Positions 8,461 to 17,048 of a DNA stretch of 64,000 nucleotides are shown here, piece by piece. The notes under the pieces were generated by a model that was not told the DNA's origin, searched no databases, and worked only from the letters and a program-made list of their open reading frames with translations. Where the stretch lies: positions 537,971 through 601,970 of the forward strand of contig NZ_LT727827.1 in NCBI RefSeq assembly GCF_900162685.1. The letters are read 5' to 3'. Origin of the DNA: Terribacillus halophilus (lineage in GTDB: Bacteria > Bacillota > Bacilli > Bacillales > Amphibacillaceae). Position 1 is the first letter of the stretch; each line of letters opens with the position of its first letter. Made by a program: the position numbers and the translations under genes.

Positions 8461-8841
8461 ATGGTCCGAAAAACAATTACCATCCTTTCTCAGCTAGCGC
8501 TCATTCACGTATTTTATTTTGCCGGTGTCGGCTTAGCACATATATTATCACTTCCGGTACCAGGCTCTATTGTAGGTCTGGTCCTGTTATTACTAAGCTT
8601 GTTTGCAGGTATCGTCAAGTTGGAGTGGATTGAAAAAGCAGGGGGCTGGCTGTTAGCTGAACTTCTGCTTTTCTTTGTCCCTTCAGCTGTTGGTATTCTG
8701 AATTACAAAGAGATTTTGAACTGGCAAGGACTGGAGACACTGCTGCTAATTCTAATCAGCACCTTCATCGTGATGGCCGCTACTGGGTTTACTGCTGAAA
8801 GACTGTATCGACGCAAAAGGAAAGGAGAGCATCATTCATGA
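8461..8841 (+). CDS. ywbH: CidA/LrgA family holin-like membrane protein (YwbH-like)
   Basis: A 126-residue hydrophobic protein with four predicted membrane segments (about residues 7-25, 30-50, 60-82 and 90-112). It carries the LrgA-family signature LPVPGSIVGLVLLLLSL and the segment LLFFVPSAVGILNY. Family members are holin-like proteins implicated in autolysis control and, for some, pyruvate or acetate transport. A strong AGGAGG lies 9 nt before the ATG. The stop overlaps the start of the LrgB-type partner by 4 bp (ATGA), so the two are made as a pair. Confidence 0.88.
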   Translation: MVRKTITILSQLALIHVFYFAGVGLAHILSLPVPGSIVGLVLLLLSLFAGIVKLEWIEKAGGWLLAELLLFFVPSAVGILNYKEILNWQGLETLLLILISTFIVMAATGFTAERLYRRKRKGEHHS

Positions 8842-9542
8842 CAACTGCGCTAATCATTTTAATCGGCACGATTGTAACCTACGTTATTTACCGCGCATCG
8901 AAGGTTGTTTATAAAAAATGGCCGCTGCCATTTTTTCATCCGCTGCTGCTGTGTCCGTTGATTTTGATTGCTATCATTCAGTTGTCTTCCTTGCAGCCGA
9001 GTGATTATGCATTATCATCCAGCCTTTGGACACATATGCTCGGACCTGCTACGGTTGCATTCGCTATACCTATTTACAAGCATGCACCGTTATTACGGAA
9101 AAATATTATGATTATCTTGACGAGTATTGCAGCTGGAACACTCGTAGCCATCGTGTCTTCTTTACTGCTCAGTCTTGTCTTACATTTCAACGGCGACTTA
9201 CTCATCAGTATTTTACCTCGCTCCATTACAACACCTATCGCTATTGAAGTATCAAAAACGATTGGCGGCTTACCGACGCTGACAACAGTATTTGTGATCG
9301 TCACTGGTGTAACAGGCGGCATCATTGGTCCTTACGTCATTCGCCTCATGGCACTCAAATCTCCCGTCGCCCGCGGGCTGGCACTCGGCATGGGTGCACA
9401 TGGTGTAGGTACGAACAAAGCAATGGAATACGGCGAACAGGAAGGAACTTTCTCTACCATCGGTATGATTATGGCTGCTGGTATGACATTGGTGTGGGCT
9501 GGACTGCTCATCCCTTCCTTACTGCAAATCACCATATTATAA
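8838..9542 (+). CDS. ywbG: CidB/LrgB family membrane protein (YwbG-like)
   Basis: A 234-residue integral membrane protein of the LrgB family, with the signature run LPRSITTPIAIEVSKTIGG and the second motif ARGLALGMGAHGVGTNKAME. It has about seven membrane segments. It acts together with the upstream CidA-type protein, with which it is translationally coupled. Staphylococcal CidB/LrgB influence murein hydrolase activity, while B. subtilis paralogue PftAB imports pyruvate; sequence alone does not separate these roles, though neighbourhood to a YwbI-type regulator favours the Cid branch. A strong bidirectional terminator follows 3 bp after the stop. Confidence 0.88.
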   Translation: MTTALIILIGTIVTYVIYRASKVVYKKWPLPFFHPLLLCPLILIAIIQLSSLQPSDYALSSSLWTHMLGPATVAFAIPIYKHAPLLRKNIMIILTSIAAGTLVAIVSSLLLSLVLHFNGDLLISILPRSITTPIAIEVSKTIGGLPTLTTVFVIVTGVTGGIIGPYVIRLMALKSPVARGLALGMGAHGVGTNKAMEYGEQEGTFSTIGMIMAAGMTLVWAGLLIPSLLQITIL

Positions 9543-9544
9543 GA

Positions 9545-9579
9545 AAAAGCATTTGCCAGATTGGCAAATGCTTTTATTT
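9545..9579. terminator. bidirectional terminator between cidB-like gene and bdbC
   Basis: AAAAGCATTTGCCA (9545-9558) and TGGCAAATGCTTTT (9562-9575) form a 14-bp stem with a 3-nt loop, with A and T runs on both sides. Confidence 0.85.
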
Positions 9580-9982
9580 ATGCACGCTTACTGCGCAAGA
9601 TAAACAAACAGATTGTGATAATCGTAAATGCAGTAAAAGCCAGCAATGGAATCGTGATGAAACCAAGCCAATTGATATAATAACCGGAGCAAGGCACACC
9701 ACTCGAACAAATACCAGCGTCCTGCAAAGCAGGTACTTTCTGATGCAGATAATGATACCCAGACACAAGGAATCCTAAGATACTAAGCGGCAGTGTATAT
9801 TGATAGATTCGCAAATCACTTTTATAAAATGCAATACCTAGAATAATAGCCATTGGGTACATCAAAATCCGCTGATACCAGCATAATGTACATGGAACGA
9901 ATTTCATGACTTCGCTAAAGTAGAGACTGCCCAATGCAGCTACCAGTGCAGCTACCCAAGCAACGAGGAGGCTTTTGTTCAT
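9578..9982 (-). CDS. bdbC: disulfide bond formation protein, DsbB-like quinone oxidoreductase
   Basis: A 134-residue membrane protein with four predicted transmembrane helices and both redox cysteine pairs of the DsbB family: C31-T-L-C34 after the first helix and C92/C98 in the second external loop (ICSSGVPCSG). It passes electrons from the thiol oxidase BdbD to the quinone pool. The start codon overlaps the bdbD stop by one base (TAATG), so they are coupled. In B. subtilis the same pair makes disulfides in ComGC, ComEC and secreted enzymes. Confidence 0.92.
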   Translation of the reverse strand: MNKSLLVAWVAALVAALGSLYFSEVMKFVPCTLCWYQRILMYPMAIILGIAFYKSDLRIYQYTLPLSILGFLVSGYHYLHQKVPALQDAGICSSGVPCSGYYINWLGFITIPLLAFTAFTIITICLFILRSKRA

Positions 9983-10674
9983 TAATCTGCCCCCTGCGTT
10001 TCCTTATTCACCATTTCAATCAAATCATTCATGTCTTCGCCTTCAAATAGTTTTCCGTTAACAAAGATCGTAGGAGTGCCTTCTACTCCGAGATCTGCTG
10101 CCGTCTCTTTATCTGAATCAATCGCATCCTCGGTTCCATCCTCCTGATACACATGCAGCACTTCTTCGGCTTCTTCTGTGCTGACGATATTACGGAGCTT
10201 GTCCATAAACAGTTCTTCAGAGAACGCAGTGTTTAAGTCTTCTTCGTATAGTGCATCATGAAAGTCCCAGAATACATCATCTCCAAGTACTTGATAAACA
10301 GCTTCGGCAAAATGCGCGGCTTCATTTGATTGCTGATTAATAATCGGCATATTCATAAAGTAAAAGCTCGCTTTGCCCGTTTGAATCAATTCTTGATCAA
10401 TAACCGGGAAGTTATTATCGTGGAAGTTCTGACAGTGAATACATTTATAATCACCGAATTCCACTATTTTGACCGGCGCATTTTCATCGCCGAGGACTGG
10501 CTGATTTTCGTAATTAATTTCCTTTGCTTCGTCACTAGATGATCCCGTATAAGAGTTGATCAGAACCAATGCAACAACTAACAAGACAATTGCCAGGACA
10601 ATCCACACAATAACCTTGGATGTTTTGGATGCGGCCTTCGATGTATTGCCTTCTGGCTTTTTCTTTTTCGACAT
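9982..10674 (-). CDS. bdbD: thiol-disulfide oxidoreductase, DsbA-like, membrane anchored
   Basis: A 230-residue protein with a Lys-rich start, one N-terminal membrane anchor (about residues 20-42) and an extracellular thioredoxin-fold domain interrupted by a helical insert. The active site is C78-I-H-C81 in the EFGDYKCIHCQNF context, and the cis-proline loop reads GVEGTPTIFVNG. It oxidises thiols of exported proteins and is reoxidised by BdbC, encoded just downstream. The ribosome site AAAGGAGCGAT precedes the ATG. The 230-bp gap to the divergent FUSC gene holds no recognised motif. Confidence 0.92.
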   Translation of the reverse strand: MSKKKKPEGNTSKAASKTSKVIVWIVLAIVLLVVALVLINSYTGSSSDEAKEINYENQPVLGDENAPVKIVEFGDYKCIHCQNFHDNNFPVIDQELIQTGKASFYFMNMPIINQQSNEAAHFAEAVYQVLGDDVFWDFHDALYEEDLNTAFSEELFMDKLRNIVSTEEAEEVLHVYQEDGTEDAIDSDKETAADLGVEGTPTIFVNGKLFEGEDMNDLIEMVNKETQGAD

Positions 10675-10905
10675 CTAACTATCGCTCCTTTATTAGCGCA
10701 ATAATAAATTTCTTGTATAACTATTATCATAACATTAAAAAGTAAAAGTGAACGTGTTGCAATCAATTTGATTACAGGATTTCATTATAGTCAGTACCTA
10801 TATACTTCACTCGATTGAATTAGTTTGTGAATTGCATTACAATATAATAGTTCTGATCAAGCCCCTTTTTTATGGGGATTATGGATAGAAATGAAGGGAT
10901 TTAAT

Positions 10906-12789
10906 ATGAAAGAATATCAATTGCCACAAGCACCAACACGACTTGCACTTCGTGATGCACTGCGCGTCCGTTCAGCAGCATTTCCTTGGAACAGAGCGAT
11001 TGGATCTGGCCTTGCTACTTGTTTGCCGATATTAATTGGCTTGCTGCTCGGCGATATTATCCATGGGTTCTCCGCTGCACTTGGCGCTTTCACTTTCCTA
11101 TATATAGGTGCAGAAACGTATAAACAACGTGCCAAGAAACTGGCTGCGGTTGCTATTTGCCTTACAGTTGCCATGGTTCTTGGAACATTACTTGCACCGT
11201 ATATGTTCACCTTATCTATTGTTGCCGGGATTATCGGCATCATCGCCTTTTACGTCTTGAACACCTTCCAGCTCGTTATACCAGGGCCTATGTTCTTCGT
11301 CCTAATCTTCTGCTTGGCCACAGGATTGCCAGTTGATCCGCAAAGTGCCTGGGAAAGAGGATTTTATGTTTTACTTGGCGGAGCACTTTCCTGGCTGCTT
11401 GCAATGGCCAGCTGGCTTTGGGCAAAAAAGAATCATGAAAAACAAGTTATTATAAAATCTTATCGTCAGCTGATGACGATGTTGCAAGCTATTGGAACAC
11501 CCTCTTTCTATCAGATGCAGCATGTAACTGTTTTGACATTAAAGCAAGCTGACCATATCATCTATGGAAGTAAACGGAAGCCCAGCACACTACGCCTGCA
11601 TGAGCTTGCGACCGATATCTTTCATACGATGACGCAACTCAAAAACGCTAATTTCACTTCAGAACAGCTGAAACCGATTGAAGCACAGCTCCACGCTGTG
11701 ATAGACGCAATCGAGGATGCAAAAGGAAATTGGCCAGCACATAACACATCCTGCGAATCATTAAAAACGCTCCAGCTGGAATTAGAGCAGGCCTATACAT
11801 TTGCTTCGCAACAGGAAGAAGAATCGATGATTTCAGTTAAAAGAGAATCCGCTTGGAGAGTGCTTGTCAGCGGCATCTCGTTTACCAATCTCACTGTCCG
11901 GCATGCTTTGTTTTACGGACTGTTTATTATGATTGCATCACTGTTGGCACACAGTCTGGGATTCAATCGGCCGTATTGGGTACCTGTAGCTTGTGCAGCC
12001 GTACTTATTGGTGCTAACACAACACTTACGATCCACCGGGCAATTCAGCGGTCGCTTGGTACGATTGTCGGTACCCTAATTGGGGGACTGATTTTGTCAT
12101 TAGAACCGACAGGCTATTACTTAATTCTTGCTGTTGGTATTTTGCAGCTTTGCGTGGAATTAGCTATCGTACGAAACTATGTGTTCGCCAATATGTTTAT
12201 CGCACCACTCGTGCTTGTCATCGTCGAAACAATGAACCCCGGCAATGCCATTAGTTATTTTGTTACAGCAAGAGTCGTCGATACCATTTTCGGCAGTGTC
12301 ATTGCGATTGCAGCTGTCTTACTTTTATGGAGAGGTATTCACTCTCGCTTCTTGCCATTTTTACTGAAAGACACCATACAGCATATGCAAGAACTGCTTC
12401 GTGCTATTCATACAGATGGACAAGAACGAAAGCAGATGAAAAAGCTAACAAACAGCTTGATAGGATTGCGTGCTGCTTATGAACGAAGCCTAGGAGATTT
12501 CTCTGCTTCTCAGCAGCAAGCAGAGATACTATGGCCAGCTATTATGCATGCTCAGCACGCCGGGTATTTGCTCATGGCTTTCCAGAAACGGAAAGACGAA
12601 CTATCGGATGGGCAATATGATGCGCTGCAGAACCAGCTTGGAAATTTATTAACTATCCTTAATACCAAACAGCCCGCAGCTCTGCAAGCGTATCATGAAC
12701 TTGATCTGCAAAAAGAATTGAACCAGCTTCAGACTGTCCTGACACAGCTTTATCCAGCAATGAATAAACCTACACTCGCACCAAGCTGA
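10906..12789 (+). CDS. FUSC family membrane protein, putative aromatic compound exporter
   Basis: A 627-residue protein with two hydrophobic blocks of about six membrane helices (residues roughly 20-175 and 330-470), each followed by a soluble helical region. This is the layout of FUSC/YccS/AaeB-type transporters. The second block contains RPYWVPVACAAVLIGANTTLTIHRAIQR, whose start matches the FUSC core. Relatives export aromatic carboxylic acids or amphipathic compounds. I chose the ATG at 10906 with AAGGGA at normal spacing; another in-frame ATG lies at 10891. It stands alone and is followed at once by a terminator. Confidence 0.8.
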   Translation: MKEYQLPQAPTRLALRDALRVRSAAFPWNRAIGSGLATCLPILIGLLLGDIIHGFSAALGAFTFLYIGAETYKQRAKKLAAVAICLTVAMVLGTLLAPYMFTLSIVAGIIGIIAFYVLNTFQLVIPGPMFFVLIFCLATGLPVDPQSAWERGFYVLLGGALSWLLAMASWLWAKKNHEKQVIIKSYRQLMTMLQAIGTPSFYQMQHVTVLTLKQADHIIYGSKRKPSTLRLHELATDIFHTMTQLKNANFTSEQLKPIEAQLHAVIDAIEDAKGNWPAHNTSCESLKTLQLELEQAYTFASQQEEESMISVKRESAWRVLVSGISFTNLTVRHALFYGLFIMIASLLAHSLGFNRPYWVPVACAAVLIGANTTLTIHRAIQRSLGTIVGTLIGGLILSLEPTGYYLILAVGILQLCVELAIVRNYVFANMFIAPLVLVIVETMNPGNAISYFVTARVVDTIFGSVIAIAAVLLLWRGIHSRFLPFLLKDTIQHMQELLRAIHTDGQERKQMKKLTNSLIGLRAAYERSLGDFSASQQQAEILWPAIMHAQHAGYLLMAFQKRKDELSDGQYDALQNQLGNLLTILNTKQPAALQAYHELDLQKELNQLQTVLTQLYPAMNKPTLAPS

Positions 12790-12816
12790 CCTCCTCTTTT
12801 CAGAGGAGGTCTTTTT
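12788..12816 (+). terminator. terminator after FUSC gene
   Basis: GACCTCCTCT (12788-12797) pairs with AGAGGAGGTC (12802-12811), followed by TTTTTG. The stem overlaps the stop codon. Confidence 0.85.
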
Positions 12817-12884
12817 GTGTTACAACCATCCAAAAGAAGGGTATCTTTAAGGCAAGAACCAAGAAGACAGGAGCGTAATATACG

Positions 12885-14333
12885 ATGCAAACACAAAAAA
12901 AACGGCCAGTTGTTGCCTTGTCAGGAGCAAGCGGCTATATCGGCAGTCACCTTTTGGAAAAGCTGAAAAGCCGCTTTGATATCATTGCGCTGTCACGCAG
13001 CGGCGATAAGCGAGAAGATACAGAGCAAGTCACATGGCGGTCATGCGATCTATTCTCCCAAGTGGATACAGAAAAAGGACTGAAAGGAGCAGACATTGCC
13101 GTTTATCTCGTTCATTCTATGAAACCATCTGCAAAGCTAACACAAGCTAGTTTTGAAGATATGGATGTTATTCTTGCAGATAACTTTGCTCAAGCAGCTA
13201 AACAGAATGGCATTAAACAAATCGTATACTTAAGTGGGATTATTCCGCCGGAGGAAAAGCTTTCTCGCCACCTGCGCAGCAGACTGGAAGTGGAAAAGAT
13301 TCTCGGATCTTATGGGGTTCCTGTCACTACAATAAGAGCAGGTCTGATTGTCGGTCCGAAAGGTTCTTCTTTCCCAATTGCTGAAAAGTTAGTGAATCGG
13401 CTGCCGGTCATGCTGCTGCCAAGCTGGACAAGAACGAAGACACACCCTATTGCTCTAGCTGATGTACTAACCGCCTTACAGAAAAGTGTCGGGAACCGCG
13501 ACGTGGCCAATATCGCAATTGACGTTGGCGGGCCGGAAGTGATGACATACAAAGAATTGCTTGAAAATCTCGCACATTTCATCGGCAGAAAATTTCGCAG
13601 TGTCAACGTTCCCTTCCCTACTGTAAAACTTTCCCGACTATGGGTTTCACTCGTTAGCGGCATGCCAAAGGAAACGGTTTATCCTTTAATTGAGAGTCTG
13701 TCCCACCCAATGGTTGCGAACAAGTCTCACTACGTAGAAGGGATCAGTAATGGCAAAATAACGTTCGAGGAAGCGGCCAAGCAAGCGTTAGAAGGAGAGG
13801 AACAAAGCAAAAAATCTTCTAACAAAAAACCTAAACTCCCTTCTCTTCCGCCGCGACAGGATGTCCGATCTGTTCAGCGCATGCCCCTTCCTTCCGGTAA
13901 GGATGCTGGCTGGGCTGCAAGACACTATATGCAGTGGGTATCTGAATCACTGCGGCCTTTTGTACGTACAGAGGTGGATGACCAATGGAATTGTAAAATC
14001 TACCTTTCATTCATGGATAAACCACTGTTAATCTTGTCTTATGCAAAAGAGAGAAGTACTTCGCATCGTGCGCTGTACTATATAACTGGCGGACTGTTTG
14101 CCAACGCTGCAGAAAGCCAGCAAGGACGAATTGAATTTCGTCAAATACCAGGCAAGCAAGAGATCATTGTGGCAATACATGAATACCTTCCGGCTTTGCC
14201 TTGGATTGTTTATAAATACACACAAGCACCAATTCATATGATTGTCATGTTCTTATACCGGAGACATCTAGAAAAGATGGTTAACCAAAAGGAACCCGCC
14301 CCCTCTGCTCGGACACTAGCTGGACAGCACTAA
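12885..14333 (+). CDS. two-domain atypical SDR protein with C-terminal DUF2867-like region
   Basis: A 482-residue protein. Residues 1-300 form an atypical short-chain dehydrogenase/NmrA-type Rossmann domain, with VALSGASGYIGSHLLEKL at the start, AVYLVHSMKP after strand four, and VYLSGIIPP in place of the catalytic Ser-Tyr region. After a basic, low-complexity linker (about 300-325) comes a 150-residue domain ending in WIVYKYTQAPIHMIVMFLYRRH. That layout resembles E. coli YbjT, which joins an SDR domain to DUF2867. NAD(P) binding is likely; catalysis is unproven because the YxxxK pair is not obvious. CAGGAG precedes the ATG. Repeat copy B follows immediately after the stop. Confidence 0.75.
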   Translation: MQTQKKRPVVALSGASGYIGSHLLEKLKSRFDIIALSRSGDKREDTEQVTWRSCDLFSQVDTEKGLKGADIAVYLVHSMKPSAKLTQASFEDMDVILADNFAQAAKQNGIKQIVYLSGIIPPEEKLSRHLRSRLEVEKILGSYGVPVTTIRAGLIVGPKGSSFPIAEKLVNRLPVMLLPSWTRTKTHPIALADVLTALQKSVGNRDVANIAIDVGGPEVMTYKELLENLAHFIGRKFRSVNVPFPTVKLSRLWVSLVSGMPKETVYPLIESLSHPMVANKSHYVEGISNGKITFEEAAKQALEGEEQSKKSSNKKPKLPSLPPRQDVRSVQRMPLPSGKDAGWAARHYMQWVSESLRPFVRTEVDDQWNCKIYLSFMDKPLLILSYAKERSTSHRALYYITGGLFANAAESQQGRIEFRQIPGKQEIIVAIHEYLPALPWIVYKYTQAPIHMIVMFLYRRHLEKMVNQKEPAPSARTLAGQH

Positions 14334-14340
14334 AAAAACT

Positions 14341-14722
14341 GGGACAAAACAAGATTAATTCATCCTTAAAGCGAACGATGACTAGATCCATACTTTTTAA
14401 TGCAGTCCTCTGACGGCTGCTGCCTCTCCAACATTAGCTGTTATCTTCGGACAAGAATGGCTTTTGAAGTAGGCACCGACAAGAAAATCGCTATCTTTTT
14501 CGAGGAGTCTACATATTATTTCTAAATTAGTAAATGTTTACAATAACAAAAATCAGCGTAGGAAATCCAAGGAGACTCACCAGCCGCCCGCAGGAAAGCG
14601 GAGTATATTTCCGAAGCGATGCTCTCATCTCCGTTTCCCATGCAAAAAATCCAAACAATGCTGCTATTGATTGCAGAATTGTTTGGATTTTATATAGCTT
14701 AAACAAGTTATGTCCCAGCCTC
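14341..14722 (-). repeat. dispersed intergenic repeat, copy B, inverted and shortened (382 bp)
   Basis: Read on the minus strand, this gap matches copy A almost base for base at both ends: GAGGCTGGGACATAA, the ATCCAAACAAT/ATTGTTTGGAT hairpin, GAGAGCATCGCTTCGGAAATA, the CTCCTCGAAAAAGATAGCGA stretch and the closing TTGTTTTGTCCC. It is 55 bp shorter. After GGCTGGTGAG it jumps over the right arm of the large inverted repeat straight to GGATTTCCTACGCTG. The central stretch between TTTGTTAT and the GTAGACTCC motif has also diverged. Copy B fills the space between the SDR-DUF2867 gene and the yxjI-like gene. No coding frame is supported. Confidence 0.85.
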
Positions 14723-14726
14723 TTTG

Positions 14727-15230
14727 TCATTCTCCGCCGCCATCAAACGAGAAACCATTATTATCGTTATGGAGGACCATATCCAGTACAATCATGATTG
14801 CTATATACGTAAGCAGATGCGTTTCGTCTTCCATCTGCAGCTCGTAAGTATCTCCCCAAGAGAGCCACTTTTTGTTCACATGCATCAGCGGACCATTCTC
14901 ATCAGCTAATGTATACTGACGGGACCAAACATCTCCATCCAGCGTCCAGTTCTGCGGCTGCAAGGAAAAGTTAGCTTTAAAGAAAGTGAAATTCTTCGTT
15001 ACTTCGGCCACTTGCTCCCCGTTTTCTTCAATAACATATTTAGGCTTCCAAAAGGCGAATTGCTGCTTTATTTCGACCAGCGGTTTATCCTTTAAATCTG
15101 TTATTGTCAAGCGATCCTGCATCGAGAAAAGCTTGGATTTCACCCGATAAATCTCCTGCTGTTCTGCATCAAAGACAGAAAAACTATCTTTAAAGCTGAA
15201 GACTTTTTGTTTGATATAGTATGTGCCCAT
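14727..15230 (-). CDS. LURP-one-related (LOR) family protein, YxjI-like
   Basis: A 167-residue protein of the tubby-like/LOR beta-barrel family, recognised by the repeated two-strand pattern: YYIKQKVFSFKDSFSVFDA, YRVKSKLFSMQDRLTITD, EIKQQFAFWKPKYVIEE, then EVTKNFTFFKANF. Family members, such as B. subtilis YxjI, have no established enzymatic role and may bind membranes or scaffold. GGAGGTGCAGC gives a strong ribosome site. It ends in an acidic-glycine tail (NDNNGFSFDGGGE) a few bases from repeat copy B. Confidence 0.8.
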   Translation of the reverse strand: MGTYYIKQKVFSFKDSFSVFDAEQQEIYRVKSKLFSMQDRLTITDLKDKPLVEIKQQFAFWKPKYVIEENGEQVAEVTKNFTFFKANFSLQPQNWTLDGDVWSRQYTLADENGPLMHVNKKWLSWGDTYELQMEDETHLLTYIAIMIVLDMVLHNDNNGFSFDGGGE

Positions 15231-15301
15231 GCTGCACCTCCGTTATCATGCTATTCACTTTCTTACGAAGATACAGCAGGTTTTGTTCCATTTTTAAATA
15301 A

Positions 15302-15508
15302 GTTTACACCTACCAAAACAGTTCAACCCGAGAAGAGCGCAGTAAAATTGCCGATACCATTGAACGCTACATACATGCTGAGAGACTTATTATCTTTCAA
15401 AACCACCCTATCAAGGAAAGAACCCACACTGCTTTCCTTCAGGATTTAGAGTTAACGGGGTTCGGACACCCGAATTTCCGGAAGCTGTGGATTGATAAAT
15501 TGGTATAA
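15302..15508 (+). pseudogene. decayed 3' fragment of an unidentified gene
   Basis: The 301-bp gap between the yxjI-like gene and the alcohol dehydrogenase holds a 67-codon open frame from 15302 to a TAA at 15506-15508. It reads like real protein (ADTIERYIHAERLIIFQ in the first half, GFGHPNFRKLWIDKLV at the end). It has no ATG or GTG anywhere, its only TTG is the second-to-last codon, and no ribosome site precedes it. A good terminator sits right behind the stop. This is best explained as the remaining C-terminal end of a deleted gene. I cannot name the parent family. Confidence 0.4.
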
Positions 15509-15509
15509 T

Positions 15510-15536
15510 AAAAGCACCCGACCGGGTGCTTTTATG
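15510..15536. terminator. bidirectional terminator
   Basis: AAAAGCACCC (15510-15519) pairs with GGGTGCTTTT (15524-15533) around GACC. It ends the alcohol dehydrogenase transcript on the minus strand and also sits just behind the plus-strand gene fragment. Confidence 0.8.
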
Positions 15537-16668
15537 GCTTTAAAATAACTTTAATACAGCCATCCGTTTTCGTATCAAATTTTTCATAGCCTTCCTTTGC
15601 TTGATCCAGCGGAAGGATATGTGTCACAATATCACTCAAATCAATTTTTCGATCCTGCATCAAACCGTGTAGATATGACATTGTATGAATAACTGGTGCT
15701 TGTCCGGTTTTAATTGTTACGTTGCGCTGGAATATATCACCGAACGGAAAAGCATTATACCGGCCGCCGTACGCTCCTGTCACTTGGATGGTACCGCCTT
15801 TACGAACACATTGGGATGCCATAACAAAGGCGCTGAGTGCTCCGCCTTGGAGCTTTAGCCCAGTGCCGATAAATTCCATTGGCGTCATTTTACCGTCCAT
15901 GCCGACAGCATCAATCACAACATCTGCGCCGCCTTTGGTAATTTCCTTCAAATATTCGCCCGTATTCTCATGCTGCTCGAAGTTGACAATCTCCACATTA
16001 TTGGTACGTTTCGCATGCTCCAGCCGATAATCGATATAATCGACTGCAATGACACGTTTGGCACCTTTCATCCAAGCAAACTTCTGCGCCAGCAACCCGA
16101 CTGGTCCGCAGCCTAATATAATGACAGTGTCTCCCGGCTTCACTCCACCATTATCAACTGACCAGAAAGCAGTAGATCCCGCATCTGCTAATAAAATAAG
16201 CTGCTCATCCGCTACCTCTGAGCTTTCTGGTATTTTGAAGGGAACAAAATTCCCATAAGGTACGCGCATGTATTCTGCCTGCCCCCCAGGATATCCGCCT
16301 GCATTATCTGAATACCCGAAGTAAGCACCCATTTGGCCATTCGGATTGCTGTTATCACATTGACTTTCTAGATGATGCGCACAGAAGAAGCATTCGCCAC
16401 AGCTGACGTTGAATGGAATAACAACACGATCCCCTTTTTTCACCTTGGTTACTTCTGGCCCTATTTCCTCCACAATTCCCATTGGTTCATGCCCAATAAT
16501 ATAGTTTTCCGGCAGATTCGGCATCATGCCGTGCAACAAATGCAAATCCGATCCGCAAATAGCAGATGCAGTCAGCTTGATAATGATATCGTCCGGCTTT
16601 TTAATGGATGGCGCCTTCACTTCTTTTACACGAATATCCTTTATGCCTTGATACGTGACTGCCTTCAT
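15532..16668 (-). CDS. adhB: zinc-dependent alcohol dehydrogenase (AdhB-like)
   Basis: A 378-residue medium-chain dehydrogenase. The catalytic zinc ligands C38 and H60-E61 (GHEP) and the structural-zinc cysteines C90, C93, C96 and C104 are present. The NAD fold follows with GCGPVGLLAQKFAWMKGA and an acidic residue (VIAVDYID) that favours NAD over NADP. It resembles the glutathione-independent formaldehyde dehydrogenase branch. It is the third gene of an operon behind two coat-like genes (4-bp overlap with the second). B. subtilis groups adhB with yraD-yraG in the same way, which supports the symbol; there, the region responds to aldehyde stress through AdhR. Substrate remains inferred. Confidence 0.85.
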   Translation of the reverse strand: MKAVTYQGIKDIRVKEVKAPSIKKPDDIIIKLTASAICGSDLHLLHGMMPNLPENYIIGHEPMGIVEEIGPEVTKVKKGDRVVIPFNVSCGECFFCAHHLESQCDNSNPNGQMGAYFGYSDNAGGYPGGQAEYMRVPYGNFVPFKIPESSEVADEQLILLADAGSTAFWSVDNGGVKPGDTVIILGCGPVGLLAQKFAWMKGAKRVIAVDYIDYRLEHAKRTNNVEIVNFEQHENTGEYLKEITKGGADVVIDAVGMDGKMTPMEFIGTGLKLQGGALSAFVMASQCVRKGGTIQVTGAYGGRYNAFPFGDIFQRNVTIKTGQAPVIHTMSYLHGLMQDRKIDLSDIVTHILPLDQAKEGYEKFDTKTDGCIKVILKP

Positions 16669-17048
16669 TTATGATTCTCCTTCGATTCGGTATTGGTCGG
16701 TGTTGCGAACATACCTAAGCGGTCTGTATCATACGGAAACAAATCCATGCTGACAACATCAATTGCTGTATTAGCAGCTTTGCGGTCAAATGGATACTGC
16801 GCTTTCGGGTCAGCAGGAAATAGCCAATTGTGCTGGGCCATCAAGGCAGAAATTGCACCCTGCATTTCGATTGCTTCATCAAGATGGCGCACCAATGTCT
16901 GTCTCAATCCAGGATGCACAGCTTCTGTAACCGCAATAGCGTAGTTGTTTACAGCCGACTTTGCGGTGATAAGCATCTCCGTACAGATGGCAGAATCCAT
17001 TAAATCCGGCATACCTTTGGCGTTTTCCGGATCCAGGTAATCACGCAT
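16665..17048 (-). CDS. spore coat protein, CotF-like (YraF/YraG type)
   Basis: A 127-residue helical protein of the CotF family. The characteristic segment ICTEMLITAKSAVNNYAIAVTEA is followed by LRQTLVRHLDEAIEMQGAISALMAQHNWLFP, the two-helix ferritin-like core seen in coat proteins CotF and YhcQ. The C-terminal DLFPYDTDRLGMF tail resembles YraG. A run of eight G (GGGGGGGGAGT) before the ATG supplies the ribosome site. The start overlaps the upstream gene by 8 bp and the stop overlaps adhB. A paralogue occurs divergently at 17571-17870. Confidence 0.8.
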   Translation of the reverse strand: MRDYLDPENAKGMPDLMDSAICTEMLITAKSAVNNYAIAVTEAVHPGLRQTLVRHLDEAIEMQGAISALMAQHNWLFPADPKAQYPFDRKAANTAIDVVSMDLFPYDTDRLGMFATPTNTESKENHK

